This document shows, piece by piece, positions 1 through 8,530 of a stretch of 56,366 bases of DNA. The DNA is taken from contig NZ_QKYU01000030.1 in the NCBI RefSeq assembly GCF_003253705.1, positions 1 to 56,366 of the forward strand. The letters are read 5' to 3'. Source of the stretch: Humitalea rosea. GTDB lineage: Bacteria > Pseudomonadota > Alphaproteobacteria > Acetobacterales > Acetobacteraceae. Position numbers and translations under genes: made by a program. The stretch's first letter is position 1, and each line of letters opens with the position of its first letter. The notes beneath the pieces were generated by a model. It saw only the letters and a list, made by a program, of their open reading frames with translations, did no database searches and was not told the origin of the DNA.

Positions 1-126
1 GTCCGAAATCGGCTGGATGTGAGTGTCGCAACCGAATCCTATGGCCGATCAAGGCGTTGCGCCATGTCCGCTAACCTTGGTGAATAATCCGGGCTGATCG
101 GGGCGGCGCTCGGCGCCACCTGGTGG
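1..126. other. Non-coding edge, possible insertion-sequence end
   Basis: No gene is supported here. In the frame of the adaptor gene that follows there is a TAA at 85-87. Only about a dozen residues (88-126, ending in two Trp codons) could belong to its membrane anchor. The bases before that do not encode a basic, membrane-anchored N-terminus in any plus frame. Read on the minus strand, 97 to 65 begins CCCGGATTATTCACC, which has the look of a transposon terminus, but I cannot name the family. This is an inference from the broken frame. Confidence 0.3.
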
Positions 127-1134
127 GTGCGGGTCGGCAGCTTCCTGGAAAGCACCGACAACGCCTATGTGCAGGGCGATATCGTCGTGCTCGGGCCACG
201 GATCGAGGGCGATGTGATTGCCATCGACGTCGCCGACAATCAGCGCGTGACAGCCGGCCAGCCGTTGATCCGGCTGGAGGACCGCGACTGGCGCGCCCGG
301 CGCGACGCCGCCGCCGCGGGGCTGGCCGAGGCCGAGGCCGCGATCGGCACCTATGCCGCCCAGATCGACCAGCAGCGCGCCCAGATCGCGGCGGCCGAGG
401 CGCAGCTCGGCACCGCCCAGGCCGAGCAGGCCCGCGCCGCCGCCGATGCCAGCCGTTACGGCAGCCTCGCCACCAGCGGCTATGGCAGCCGCGAGAATGC
501 CGAGCGCACCCTGGCCGACCGGCGCAAGGCCGATGCCAACGTCCTGGCGGCGCAGGCCAATATCCAGGCGGCGCAGGCGACCTTGCCGGTGATCGAATCC
601 CAGGCCCGCGCCGCCCGCGCGCGGCGGGATACTGCCGCCGCCCAGCTGGTGCTGGCGGAAAGCGACCTCGCCAACACCGTGATCCGCGCGCCCTTCGACG
701 GCATCGTCGGCAATCGCGCGGCGCAGATCGGCGCGCATGTGCGGGTGGGGCAGAACCTGATCGCGGTGGCCCCGCCGCCCGACCGGCAGTGGGTCGTGGC
801 CAATTTCAAGGAGACCCAGGTCGCGCGGATGCATCCCGGCCAGCCGGTGACGCTCTCGGTCGATGCCCATGGCGCCGCCGCCCTGCATGGGCATGTGGAC
901 AGCCTGGCGCCGGCCACCGGCTCGCAGTTCAGCCTGCTGCCGCCCGAGAACGCGACCGGCAACTTCACCAAGATCGTGCAGCGGGTGCCGGTGCGCATCG
1001 CGCTGGACGCGGGCCAGGACCCCTCCATCCTGCGCCCCGGCCTGTCGGTCGAGGCCGAGGTGGATACCCGCGCCGACCCGACCGCGCCGCGTGGCGTCTT
1101 CGGTGCCGCAGCCGCCGTGTTGAGCGGCCGCTGA
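127..1134 (+). CDS. HlyD/EmrA-type membrane fusion protein, 5' truncated
   Basis: Periplasmic adaptor of a multidrug efflux system, expected to link an inner-membrane pump to an outer-membrane channel. The first residues (ESTDNAYVQGD) are the family hallmark just after the membrane anchor. They are followed by a split lipoyl half-motif (PRIEGDV), a long Ala/Gln-rich coiled-coil hairpin (about residues 55-175), the second lipoyl half (VIRAPFDGIVG) and a beta-barrel (VANFKETQVARMHPGQPV). EmrA proteins normally begin with a basic tail and one transmembrane helix. Here the frame is closed by TAA at 85-87 and only a stub precedes the GTG at 127, so the anchor is probably gone. It lies 22 bp ahead of its partner pump gene. 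Family assignment is firm; function is doubtful because of the truncation. Confidence 0.8.
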   Translation: MRVGSFLESTDNAYVQGDIVVLGPRIEGDVIAIDVADNQRVTAGQPLIRLEDRDWRARRDAAAAGLAEAEAAIGTYAAQIDQQRAQIAAAEAQLGTAQAEQARAAADASRYGSLATSGYGSRENAERTLADRRKADANVLAAQANIQAAQATLPVIESQARAARARRDTAAAQLVLAESDLANTVIRAPFDGIVGNRAAQIGAHVRVGQNLIAVAPPPDRQWVVANFKETQVARMHPGQPVTLSVDAHGAAALHGHVDSLAPATGSQFSLLPPENATGNFTKIVQRVPVRIALDAGQDPSILRPGLSVEAEVDTRADPTAPRGVFGAAAAVLSGR

Positions 1135-1156
1135 GCCACGAGCCGGGATACATCCC

Positions 1157-2746
1157 ATGTCCGCGACCACGATGCCCGCCGCCGCCGCACCCGCCGGGCC
1201 CCTGGTGTTGGGCGTGCCCCGGCGCCACTTCTTCGGCTTCATGTCGATGGTGCTCGGCATGTTCATGGCGATCCTGGACATCCAGATCGTCTCGGCCAGC
1301 ATCTCCGACATCCAGGCGGGGCTCGCGGCCAGCCCCGACGAAGCCTCCTGGGTGCAGACCTCCTACCTGATCGCCGAGATCGTCATGATCCCGCTGTCGG
1401 GGTTCCTGTCCCGGCTGCTGTCCACGCGGTTGCTCTTCACCATCTCGGCGCTCGGCTTCACCATCTTCTCCTTTGCCTGCGCCATGGCGACCAGCCTGCC
1501 GGAGATGATCGTCTTCCGCGCCCTGCAGGGCTTTTTGGGCGGGGCGATGATCCCAACCGTCTTCGCCAGCGCCTTCCTCATGTTCAAAGGCGACCAGCGC
1601 ACCCGGATGAGCGTGCTGATCGGGCTGACCGCGACGCTTGCGCCCACCATCGGACCGACCCTCGGCGGGCTGCTGACGGAGACCTTCTCCTGGCACTGGC
1701 TGTTCCTGATCAACGTGCCGGTCGGGCTGTTCATCGCCTGGTCGGTCTGGACCAATGTCGATATCGACCAGGGCGACAGCCGGCTCTTCGCCCGCTTCGA
1801 CTGGATCGGGCTCGGGCTGATGGCGACCTTCCTCGGCTGCCTGGAATACGTGATGGAGGAGGGCCCGCGCTGGGACTGGCTGCAGGACAGCACGGTGCTC
1901 TCGCTGGCCGTCATCTGCATGATCAGCGGGGCGCTGTTCTTTCACCGCGCCTTCACCCGCAACGAGCCGATCGTCGAGCTGCGGGCCTATGGCAACAGGA
2001 ACTTCGCGATTGGGGCCCTCTTCGCCTTCCTCGTGGGCGTCGGGCTCTATGGCTCGGTCTATCTGATTCCGCTCTATCTCGGGCGCATCCGCGGCTACAA
2101 CAGCCTGCAGATCGGTGAGACCATGTTCATCACCGGCGTCGGCATGTTCATGGCCGCACCCATCGTCGGCAGGCTTGCCCGCAGCGTCGATCTGCGGCTG
2201 ATCATGGCGGTCGGGCTGCTGGCCAACGGGCTGGCGATCTGGATGACGGCGCAGCTGACGACGCAATCCTCCTTCACCGAGCTGTGGATACCGCTGGGGC
2301 TGCGCGGGGTCGCCACACTCACCATCATGGTGCCGGTCAACCAGGTGGCGCTGGGCACCTTGCCGCCGCAGATGCTGAAGAATGCCTCGGGGCTGTTCAA
2401 CCTGATGCGCAACCTCGGCGGCGCGGTGGGGCTTGCGCTGATCAACACGCTGGTGATCGACCGCAGCGCGGGGCATCGCCAGCATTTGGCCGAATCGGCC
2501 GGCTGGGCGCGGTCAGGCGCCACGCATTGGCTGGACACGATGACCAGCGCGCTGACCCCGCGCCTCGGGTCGGTGCAGGCCGAGAGCGCGGCGCTGCGCA
2601 AGCTGTCGGATGTGGTGACGCAGCAGGCGCTGATCCTGTCCTACAACGACGTGCTCATCCTGATGGCCGGCCTGTTCTTCGCCGCGGCGCCGCTGGTGCT
2701 GCTGCTGAAGACGCCGCGTCCGGGCGGAGGTGGCGGCGGGCATTAG
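1157..2746 (+). CDS. MFS drug efflux pump, DHA2 (EmrB/QacA) family
   Basis: Proton-driven inner-membrane exporter of 529 residues, the usual length for the 14-helix DHA2 subfamily. The opening helix carries the DHA2 signature (MAILDIQIVSASISDI). The segment GLTATLAPTIGPTLGGLL matches motif C, typical of antiporters. A short Gly-rich tail ends the protein. It sits 22 bp after the EmrA-like adaptor, the classic emrAB order, so the pair would form a tripartite pump with a TolC-type channel that is not in this window. Substrate cannot be told from sequence. If the adaptor is inactivated, this pump could still act across the inner membrane alone. Confidence 0.9.
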   Translation: MSATTMPAAAAPAGPLVLGVPRRHFFGFMSMVLGMFMAILDIQIVSASISDIQAGLAASPDEASWVQTSYLIAEIVMIPLSGFLSRLLSTRLLFTISALGFTIFSFACAMATSLPEMIVFRALQGFLGGAMIPTVFASAFLMFKGDQRTRMSVLIGLTATLAPTIGPTLGGLLTETFSWHWLFLINVPVGLFIAWSVWTNVDIDQGDSRLFARFDWIGLGLMATFLGCLEYVMEEGPRWDWLQDSTVLSLAVICMISGALFFHRAFTRNEPIVELRAYGNRNFAIGALFAFLVGVGLYGSVYLIPLYLGRIRGYNSLQIGETMFITGVGMFMAAPIVGRLARSVDLRLIMAVGLLANGLAIWMTAQLTTQSSFTELWIPLGLRGVATLTIMVPVNQVALGTLPPQMLKNASGLFNLMRNLGGAVGLALINTLVIDRSAGHRQHLAESAGWARSGATHWLDTMTSALTPRLGSVQAESAALRKLSDVVTQQALILSYNDVLILMAGLFFAAAPLVLLLKTPRPGGGGGGH

Positions 2747-2759
2747 CTGGCCGCCGCCA
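2729..2759. terminator. Strong hairpin between convergent genes
   Basis: A perfect 10-bp stem, GTGGCGGCGG (2729-2738) with CCGCCGCCAC (2750-2759), closes an 11-base loop. It spans the MFS stop codon and lies between that gene and the convergent SDR gene. There is no T-run, so it is at best a non-canonical bidirectional terminator or an mRNA 3'-end stabiliser. Confidence 0.5.
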
Positions 2760-2783
2760 CGGTGGAAGACGTGGCGGGCCGAG

Positions 2784-3518
2784 CTAGCCCTGCGCGGTAG
2801 GACGCACGACGATCTCGCCCACATCAACATCGGCTGGCTGCTCGATGGCGAAGGCGATGGCGCGCGCGACTGCGGATGGCGAGATGGCCATGGCCATTGC
2901 GGCGCGGGTTTGCGCCTGGTTCTCGAGGTTCGTCATCGATGAGGCGAGCTCGGTGCTGACAATGCCTGGCGAAACCACGGTGACGCGCAGCCTGGCGCCC
3001 GCCTCCTGCCGCAGCCCCTCGGAGATCGCCCGGACGGCATTCTTCGAGCCGGCATAGACGGCCATGGTCGGGACGATCTTGATGCCCGCCGTGGAGAGCG
3101 TGTTGACGACATGCCCGAAGCCCTGCCGGCGAAACACCGGCAGCGCCGCCGCGATGCCGTAAAGGACGCCTTTGATGTTCACATCGATCATCTCCTCCCA
3201 GTCCTCGACCCGGAGTTCGTCGAGGAGGGAGATGGGTGCGACGCCCGCGTTGTTGATGAGGACGTCGAGCCTGCCGTATCGCTCGCATCCCAGTGCCACG
3301 AGATCGACGAGGTCCTCGCGCCGCTTCACATCCGTCCGCGCCCAAACGGCCTCGCCGCCCGCAGCGGTGATGCGGCCTGCCAAGGCCTCCAGGCGATCGT
3401 CCCGCCGCGCACCGAGCACAAGCCTGGCGCCGCGCTCGGCCAGGTGAATCGCCGTGGCCTCGCCAATGCCGCTGCTGGCGCCGGTGATTGCGACGACCTT
3501 GCCCTTTATGCCTGACAT
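2784..3518 (-). CDS. Short-chain dehydrogenase/reductase (SDR)
   Basis: Classical SDR oxidoreductase of 244 residues using NAD(P). The cofactor motif TGASSGIG is at the N-terminus, NNAG follows in the middle, and the catalytic Ser/Tyr/Lys set appears as NTLSTAGIK and YAGSK. The C-terminal part (NLENQAQTRAAMAMAISPSAVARAIAFAIEQP) resembles SDRs of the YdfG/serine-dehydrogenase-like group, with no further clue to substrate. Start chosen at 3518 because AGGAG stands 8 bases upstream; a longer frame exists but lacks such a site. It is divergent from the AraC regulator, 97 bp apart, which makes it the likely target of that regulator. Confidence 0.85.
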   Translation of the reverse strand: MSGIKGKVVAITGASSGIGEATAIHLAERGARLVLGARRDDRLEALAGRITAAGGEAVWARTDVKRREDLVDLVALGCERYGRLDVLINNAGVAPISLLDELRVEDWEEMIDVNIKGVLYGIAAALPVFRRQGFGHVVNTLSTAGIKIVPTMAVYAGSKNAVRAISEGLRQEAGARLRVTVVSPGIVSTELASSMTNLENQAQTRAAMAMAISPSAVARAIAFAIEQPADVDVGEIVVRPTAQG

Positions 3519-3615
3519 GACCGGCTCCTCTTTTGCTGCACGGATCATCGCCGAGGATCTCTGGACGATCTATGCGCCATGCTCCAAATTATCGGCGCGG
3601 CAGTCTTGGACCGGC

Positions 3616-4578
3616 ATGGATTCTCTTACCGACGTTTTCACCCTGCTCGATATCCGGAGCGCACGTTGCACCCGTTTCGAGGCAGGCGGCGCCTGGGCCC
3701 TTCGCTTCCCGGCCAAGCCGGCGCTGAAGTTCGCCACCATCCTGCGCGGAGAGTGCTGGATCACGCTTCCCGGGACGGCGCCGCATCGGCTTGCCGCGGG
3801 CGACACCTTCCTCCTGGCCAACGCCCCGCCCTATATCCTGGCGAATGACCAGGAGATGACGCCCGGCGACGGGATCGCGCTCTTCGACTGGGACCATGCC
3901 GACACCGCCCATCATGGTGGCGCCGAGACCGTGCTGCTGGCGGGAAGCTTCGTGTTCGAACTCACGCATGCCAGGCTTCTGCTCGATGTCCTGCCGCCGT
4001 TCATGCTCATTCCCGCGGCGGAGAAGGCTTCGGCGGTCCTGCGCGGCACGCTCGAGATCCTCGATCGCGAAATCCGCAGCACGCAGATGGGGGCCTCGCT
4101 GGTGACGCACCGTCTCGCCGAGGTCCTTCTCGTCCAGGCGCTCCGCGCCTATGTCGCCATGCAAGGCGACAATGGCGCCGGCTGGATCGGCGCGCTGGCG
4201 GACCCGCAGATGGGGATCGCCCTGAACCTCATGCATGGCGAGGTCGCCCATCGCTGGACGGTCGAGGCGCTTGCCAGCGCCGTCGGCATGTCCCGCTCCG
4301 CCTTCGCACTCCGCTTCAAGAACAGCGTCGGGGTTCCGCCGCTCGAATATCTGCTGCGCTGGCGCATGCAGCTCGCCCGGGATGCGCTGCGCCGGGGTGA
4401 AGCGGTAGCGAGCATTGCCGCCAGGATCGGCTATGCCTCAGAAAGCGCGTTCGGCAATGCCTTCAAGCGCGTCTGCGGCAAGGCGCCGAAGCGATACTGG
4501 CCGGCGGCGGCCGGTCAGACCGTGGTCAGCCCGAGCCAGCGCCACCAGGTCGCCGCCAGCAGCAGCATCACCGCATAG
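3616..4578 (+). CDS. AraC-family transcriptional regulator with cupin sensor domain
   Basis: DNA-binding regulator of 320 residues. The N-terminal half (about 10-180) is a cupin-like ligand-binding domain (FEAGGAWALRFP, LPGTAPHRLAAGDTFLL). The C-terminal half holds the two helix-turn-helix motifs of the AraC family (WTVEALASAVGMSRSAFALRF and SIAARIGYASESAFGNAFKRVCG). The frame is open upstream, but ATG 3616 with GGA before it and the typical domain onset (MDSLTDVFTLLDI) favour this start. It is divergent from the SDR gene, so local regulation is likely. Its last 64 bp overlap the 3' end of the convergent DASS transporter gene. Confidence 0.85.
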   Translation: MDSLTDVFTLLDIRSARCTRFEAGGAWALRFPAKPALKFATILRGECWITLPGTAPHRLAAGDTFLLANAPPYILANDQEMTPGDGIALFDWDHADTAHHGGAETVLLAGSFVFELTHARLLLDVLPPFMLIPAAEKASAVLRGTLEILDREIRSTQMGASLVTHRLAEVLLVQALRAYVAMQGDNGAGWIGALADPQMGIALNLMHGEVAHRWTVEALASAVGMSRSAFALRFKNSVGVPPLEYLLRWRMQLARDALRRGEAVASIAARIGYASESAFGNAFKRVCGKAPKRYWPAAAGQTVVSPSQRHQVAASSSITA

Positions 4579-6023
4579 CCCACCAGCGTGATCACCACGC
4601 CCGAGCGGGAGAAGGCGCGCCCGGTGAAGGTGCCGGTGCCATAGGCCACCATGTTCTGCGGCGCGTTCATCACCAGCATGAAGCCGAAGGAGACGGCGAA
4701 TTGCAGGATCATGGTGATGCCGAGGATGTTCACCGGCACGCCGGCCCGGCTCACCTCCTGCAACACCGAGATCACGATGGGGATGAAGGCCGAGGAGAGC
4801 GCGGTTGCCGAGGCGAAGCCCAGGTGGACCACGATCAGGAAGGCCGACATCACCGCAATGATCAGGAAGGGCGTCGCCTGGCGCAGATGGAAGCCATCGA
4901 CGATCAGCCCCGCGAGCCAGGGCGCGCCGCGCGTCGTCACCAGCACCATGCCGAGCGCCACGCCGACGCCGAACAGCAGCAGCGTGCCCCAGGGCACCGA
5001 GGTCTGCGCCTGCTTCCAGCTCATCACGCCGATGCCCGGCAGCAGCAGCACGGCGATCGCCATGATGGTGGTGCTGGCGGTGTCGAAGGGATGCAGCCGC
5101 CCCTCCGTCGCCCAGAGCAGCAGCAGGACCGCCGCGGTCAGCAGGGTACGCTTCTCCACCCCCGTCATGGCGCCGAGCTCGGCCAGCCGCGCCTTGATGC
5201 TGGCGGCCCCCCCCTCGATCCGGTCGACCTCCGGCCGGTGGAAGCGCCACAGGATCAGGTAGAGGATCGGCGTCATGATCAGCCAGAACGGCAAAGCGGC
5301 GAGGAACCAGTCGAACCAGGTCACGCTCTGGCCGAGCGCGCGCTGGGTGAAGCCCAGCATGGTGATGTTCTGCGCCGCCGCCGTCAGCACGCCGATATTC
5401 ATCACCGAACAGATCTGCGCCGAGCCGATCATCAGCAGCGCCGCCAGCCGCGAATCCCGGCTGATGCCGAAGGCGGCGATGATGCCGAGCACGATCGGCA
5501 CCACGGCCGAGACGCGCGCGGTCGCCGAGGGCACCAGGAAGGCCAGCAGGATGCCGACCAGCAGCGTGCCGGCCAGGATCGCCTTGGTCTCTGACCCGAC
5601 GCGGGCCAGCACATTCAGCGCGATGCGCCGGTCGAGCCCGGTGACGCTGACCGCCGCGGCGAAGACCAGCGCCGCGCCGACCAGCACGACCGCATTGTTG
5701 GCGAAGCCTGCGATGGCAAGATCGCGCGCCCGGGCGATGCCGAGCCGCCGCGTGCCATCGGTCAGGTCCGGCGCGAAGCCGAGCAGCAGGATGATGGCCA
5801 CGACGATCAGCACCGCGCTGACCGTGGTGTCCACCGCCTCCGTCACCCAGAGGATCACCGCGAACAGCAGGATGCCGATGGCCCGCTGCCCCGCCACCGG
5901 CAGCCCGTCGAAGGGCGGCAGCAGGCAGAAGCCGAACATCACGGTGGCGGCAAGGCCGAGGCCCAGCAGGCGCCGCGATGGCCCCGGCGCTGGCGTGGGC
6001 GGGGCGGCCGTGGTCGCGCTCAT
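4515..6023 (-). CDS. DASS/SLC13-family anion (dicarboxylate) transporter
   Basis: Inner-membrane importer of 502 residues, expected to take up di- or tricarboxylates or related anions with sodium or protons. Repeated hydrophobic segments fill the whole length. Family features include the N-terminal [28 protein letters not shown] region, [14 protein letters not shown] and the late [15 protein letters not shown]-like stretch near residue 400 ([15 protein letters not shown]). Exact substrate is unknown. The gene stands alone; its 5' side faces the cysteine hydrolase gene across 221 bp, and its 3' end overlaps the AraC gene. Its substrate class fits the organic-acid theme of this region. Confidence 0.85.
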   Translation of the reverse strand: MSATTAAPPTPAPGPSRRLLGLGLAATVMFGFCLLPPFDGLPVAGQRAIGILLFAVILWVTEAVDTTVSAVLIVVAIILLLGFAPDLTDGTRRLGIARARDLAIAGFANNAVVLVGAALVFAAAVSVTGLDRRIALNVLARVGSETKAILAGTLLVGILLAFLVPSATARVSAVVPIVLGIIAAFGISRDSRLAALLMIGSAQICSVMNIGVLTAAAQNITMLGFTQRALGQSVTWFDWFLAALPFWLIMTPILYLILWRFHRPEVDRIEGGAASIKARLAELGAMTGVEKRTLLTAAVLLLLWATEGRLHPFDTASTTIMAIAVLLLPGIGVMSWKQAQTSVPWGTLLLFGVGVALGMVLVTTRGAPWLAGLIVDGFHLRQATPFLIIAVMSAFLIVVHLGFASATALSSAFIPIVISVLQEVSRAGVPVNILGITMILQFAVSFGFMLVMNAPQNMVAYGTGTFTGRAFSRSGVVITLVGYAVMLLLAATWWRWLGLTTV

Positions 6024-6073
6024 CTCGCTGCTCTTCCTGTCTTCTGGCGGGAGCGTGTCTAGACCCTGGGGCG

Positions 6074-6092
6074 CCGCCGCGGATTGCGGCGG
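6074..6092. other. Short GC hairpin in divergent spacer
   Basis: CCGCCGC (6074-6080) and GCGGCGG (6086-6092) form a perfect 7-bp stem with a 5-base loop in the 221-bp spacer between the DASS transporter and the cysteine hydrolase. In such GC-rich DNA it may be chance. I see no other clear signal in the spacer. Confidence 0.3.
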
Positions 6093-6244
6093 ATCAAGCG
6101 GGGCGACTGCATATCCGGCAGGCAGCCGCTGCCCAACGCATCATCGCCAGCAGGCCATCCCGCTGTCGGCAGGGGCCATCCTCCGAGAAACGGGACGGCA
6201 CAATTGTTGCTTCATCGGCATCAGGCTTGCCGGAGCGCATTGTC

Positions 6245-6928
6245 TTGGTCCTGGTCGATGCCCAGCCTGCCCCGATCGCACTCGACCCGCGCCACACGGC
6301 GCTGCTGGTCATCGACATGCAGCGCGACTTCCTGGAGCCGGGAGGCTTCGGCGCCGCACTCGGCAATGACGTCTCGCTGCTCGGCGCCGCGGTGGAGCCG
6401 TGCCGCATGCTGCTGGCCGCGGCCCGCGCCGCGGGGCTGACCATCATCCATACCCGGGAAGGGCATCGCCCCGACCTCTCGGACGCGCCGCCGGCCAAGG
6501 TCGAGCGCGGCCCCCCCGGCCTGCGGATCGGCGACCCCGGCCCAATGGGCCGCATCCTGATCCGGGGCGAGCCGGGGCATGAGATCATCCCCGCACTCGC
6601 CCCCGAACCCGGCGAGCCGGTGATCGACAAGCCCGGCAAGGGCGCCTTCTACCAGACCGACCTCGACCTCGTGCTGCGCAACCGCGGCGTGGACACGCTG
6701 CTGGTCGCCGGCGTCACCACAGAGGTCTGCGTCCATACCTCGGTCCGCGAGGCCAATGACCGGGGCCTGCGCTGCATCGTCGTGGGCGACTGCTGCGCCT
6801 CCTACTTCCCGGATTTCCACGCGACGGCACTGGCGATGATCGCGGCGCAAGGCGGGATCTTCGGCTGGGTCGCCACCGTGGCCGCGGTGGCACAGGCCCT
6901 CGATGAGGTGCTCCCAAACGAAAGGTGA
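6245..6928 (+). CDS. Cysteine hydrolase, isochorismatase-like superfamily
   Basis: Cytosolic amidohydrolase of 227 residues. The superfamily triad is visible: Asp24 (VIDMQRDF), Lys129 (DKPGKGAF) and Cys162 ([11 protein letters not shown]). Members include isochorismatase, N-carbamoylsarcosine amidohydrolase, biuret hydrolase and the RutB ureidoacrylate hydrolase. The next gene is a nucleobase-type NCS2 permease, 5 bp away, so I infer an amide from nucleobase or ureide breakdown as substrate rather than isochorismate. Start taken at TTG 6245, where GGAG lies 9 bases upstream and the protein begins just before the first strand; the frame is open further 5' but without a ribosome site. Substrate is not settled. 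Confidence 0.75.
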   Translation: MVLVDAQPAPIALDPRHTALLVIDMQRDFLEPGGFGAALGNDVSLLGAAVEPCRMLLAAARAAGLTIIHTREGHRPDLSDAPPAKVERGPPGLRIGDPGPMGRILIRGEPGHEIIPALAPEPGEPVIDKPGKGAFYQTDLDLVLRNRGVDTLLVAGVTTEVCVHTSVREANDRGLRCIVVGDCCASYFPDFHATALAMIAAQGGIFGWVATVAAVAQALDEVLPNER

Positions 6929-6933
6929 CGACC

Positions 6934-8526
6934 ATGCAGGCGACGCGAACGGACAGGCCGGTGCTTTGGGTGCCGGGGGACTGGAACGCCTTCTTCGGCT
7001 TCGGCACCAATATCCTGGTCAATGTCATCGTGCTGACCGGGCTGCTGCGCTTCGTGCTGCAAATGCCGGATGCGATCGTCTTCGGACGCATCCTGCCCGC
7101 GGCGGGGCTGATGATGTTCCTCAGCACGGCGTATTACGCTTGGCTCGCCTACCGCCTGGCACTCCGCACCGGGCGCAGCGATGTTTGCGCGCTGCCCTCC
7201 GGCATCAGCGTGCCGCATATGTTCATCGTAGTGCTGGTGGTGATGCTGCCGATCCTCGGCCGCACCCAGGACCCCATAAAAGCCTGGGAGGCCGGGCTCG
7301 CCTGGGTCTTCGTGCAGAGCATCATCCTGATGATCGGCGGCTTTGTCGCCCCGGTGATCCGCAAGATCACGCCGCGCGCGGCCCTGCTCGGCACGCTGGC
7401 CGGCGTCTCGGTCACCTTCATCGCGATGCGCCCGGCGCTGGAGATGTACATGACCCCGGTCATCGGCATCACCTGCTTCGCGGTGATCCTGCTCGGCTGG
7501 TTCGGGGCGGTGCGGTTTCCGCGCGGGATGCCGGCGGGGCTGGTCGCGATCCTGATCGGCTCGGTGATCGCCTGGGGCTCGGCGGCCTTCGGCGCCAGCA
7601 TCGGCGGGCTGTCCGGGGCGCGGTTCCTCGCGGCCTTTTCCAACCTCGGCTTCTCGGTGCCGATCCCGGCCTTCGACCATGTCTTCTCGGGCTTCGAGTT
7701 CATCGGGGTGATCCTGGTCACCGCCATTCCCTTCGGCATCTACGACCTCGTCGAGGCCATGGACAATGTCGAGAGCGCGGAGGTCGCGGGCGACGCCTTC
7801 CCCACCACCCGGGTGCTGACCGCCGATGGCGTCGTCAGCTTCATCGGCTGCATGATGGGCAACCCCTTCATCAACGCGGTCTACATCGGCCACCCGGGCT
7901 GGAAGGCGATGGGCGGACGCATCGGCTATTCCGCCGCGACCGGGCTCACGGTGCTGGTGCTGACCTGGCTCGGCATCACCTCGGTGCTGCTGGATCTGAT
8001 CCCGATCGTCGCGATCTCACCCATCCTGCTCTACATCGGCATGCTGATCGGGGCGCAGGCCTTCCAGGAGACGCCGCATAGCCACGCGCCGGCGATCGTC
8101 CTCGCCTTCACCCCGCATCTGGCGGCCTGGGCCAAGACGCTGATCGATGGCGCGCTGGGGGCGGCCGGCACCAATGCGGCGGCGGTCGGCTTCGACAAGA
8201 TGGCCGGGCTCGGCGTGCTCTACCCGGGACTGGAGGTGTTGGGCGAGGGCGCGATCCTGACCGGGCTGATCCTGGCCGCGGTCGCCGTCTGCGTGATCGA
8301 GAAGAATTTCATCAAGGCCTCGGCCTTCGCGCTCGCGGGCGCGGTGCTGACCTACTTCGGCTTCATGCATGGCGCGACGGTGGGGGTCGGCAATGGGCTC
8401 GGGGTCACGCCGGGCGTGACCCTGGCCTATCTGATCGTGGCCGGCGCGCTTTTCGCCACCGCAAGGGTGGGGGCGGCGAGCCCGGCCGGCCCTGGTCCCG
8501 CGGCAAGTGCCGCACCGGCCGAGTAG
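6934..8526 (+). CDS. NCS2-family nucleobase:cation permease
   Basis: Integral membrane importer of 530 residues, close to the xanthine/uracil and AzgA-like branch. It opens with GDWNAFFGFGTNILVNVIVLTGLL, contains ALPSGISVPHMF in the first third and many hydrophobic segments, and holds the conserved acidic region DLVEAMDNVESAEVAGDAFPTTR around residue 275. Start at ATG 6934 is supported by AAAGG 8 bases upstream; a GTG nine bases earlier would overlap the hydrolase stop. It is co-transcribed with the cysteine hydrolase, suggesting an uptake-plus-hydrolysis unit for a purine, pyrimidine or their ring-opened amide. It converges on the CoA-ester lyase with a 4-bp gap. Confidence 0.85.
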   Translation: MQATRTDRPVLWVPGDWNAFFGFGTNILVNVIVLTGLLRFVLQMPDAIVFGRILPAAGLMMFLSTAYYAWLAYRLALRTGRSDVCALPSGISVPHMFIVVLVVMLPILGRTQDPIKAWEAGLAWVFVQSIILMIGGFVAPVIRKITPRAALLGTLAGVSVTFIAMRPALEMYMTPVIGITCFAVILLGWFGAVRFPRGMPAGLVAILIGSVIAWGSAAFGASIGGLSGARFLAAFSNLGFSVPIPAFDHVFSGFEFIGVILVTAIPFGIYDLVEAMDNVESAEVAGDAFPTTRVLTADGVVSFIGCMMGNPFINAVYIGHPGWKAMGGRIGYSAATGLTVLVLTWLGITSVLLDLIPIVAISPILLYIGMLIGAQAFQETPHSHAPAIVLAFTPHLAAWAKTLIDGALGAAGTNAAAVGFDKMAGLGVLYPGLEVLGEGAILTGLILAAVAVCVIEKNFIKASAFALAGAVLTYFGFMHGATVGVGNGLGVTPGVTLAYLIVAGALFATARVGAASPAGPGPAASAAPAE

Positions 8527-8530
8527 GGCC

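Noticed and set aside
49-1311. 420-codon minus frame over the adaptor gene
   Set aside because: Gly/Arg/His-rich with no motif; the plus strand has a clear HlyD-type protein.
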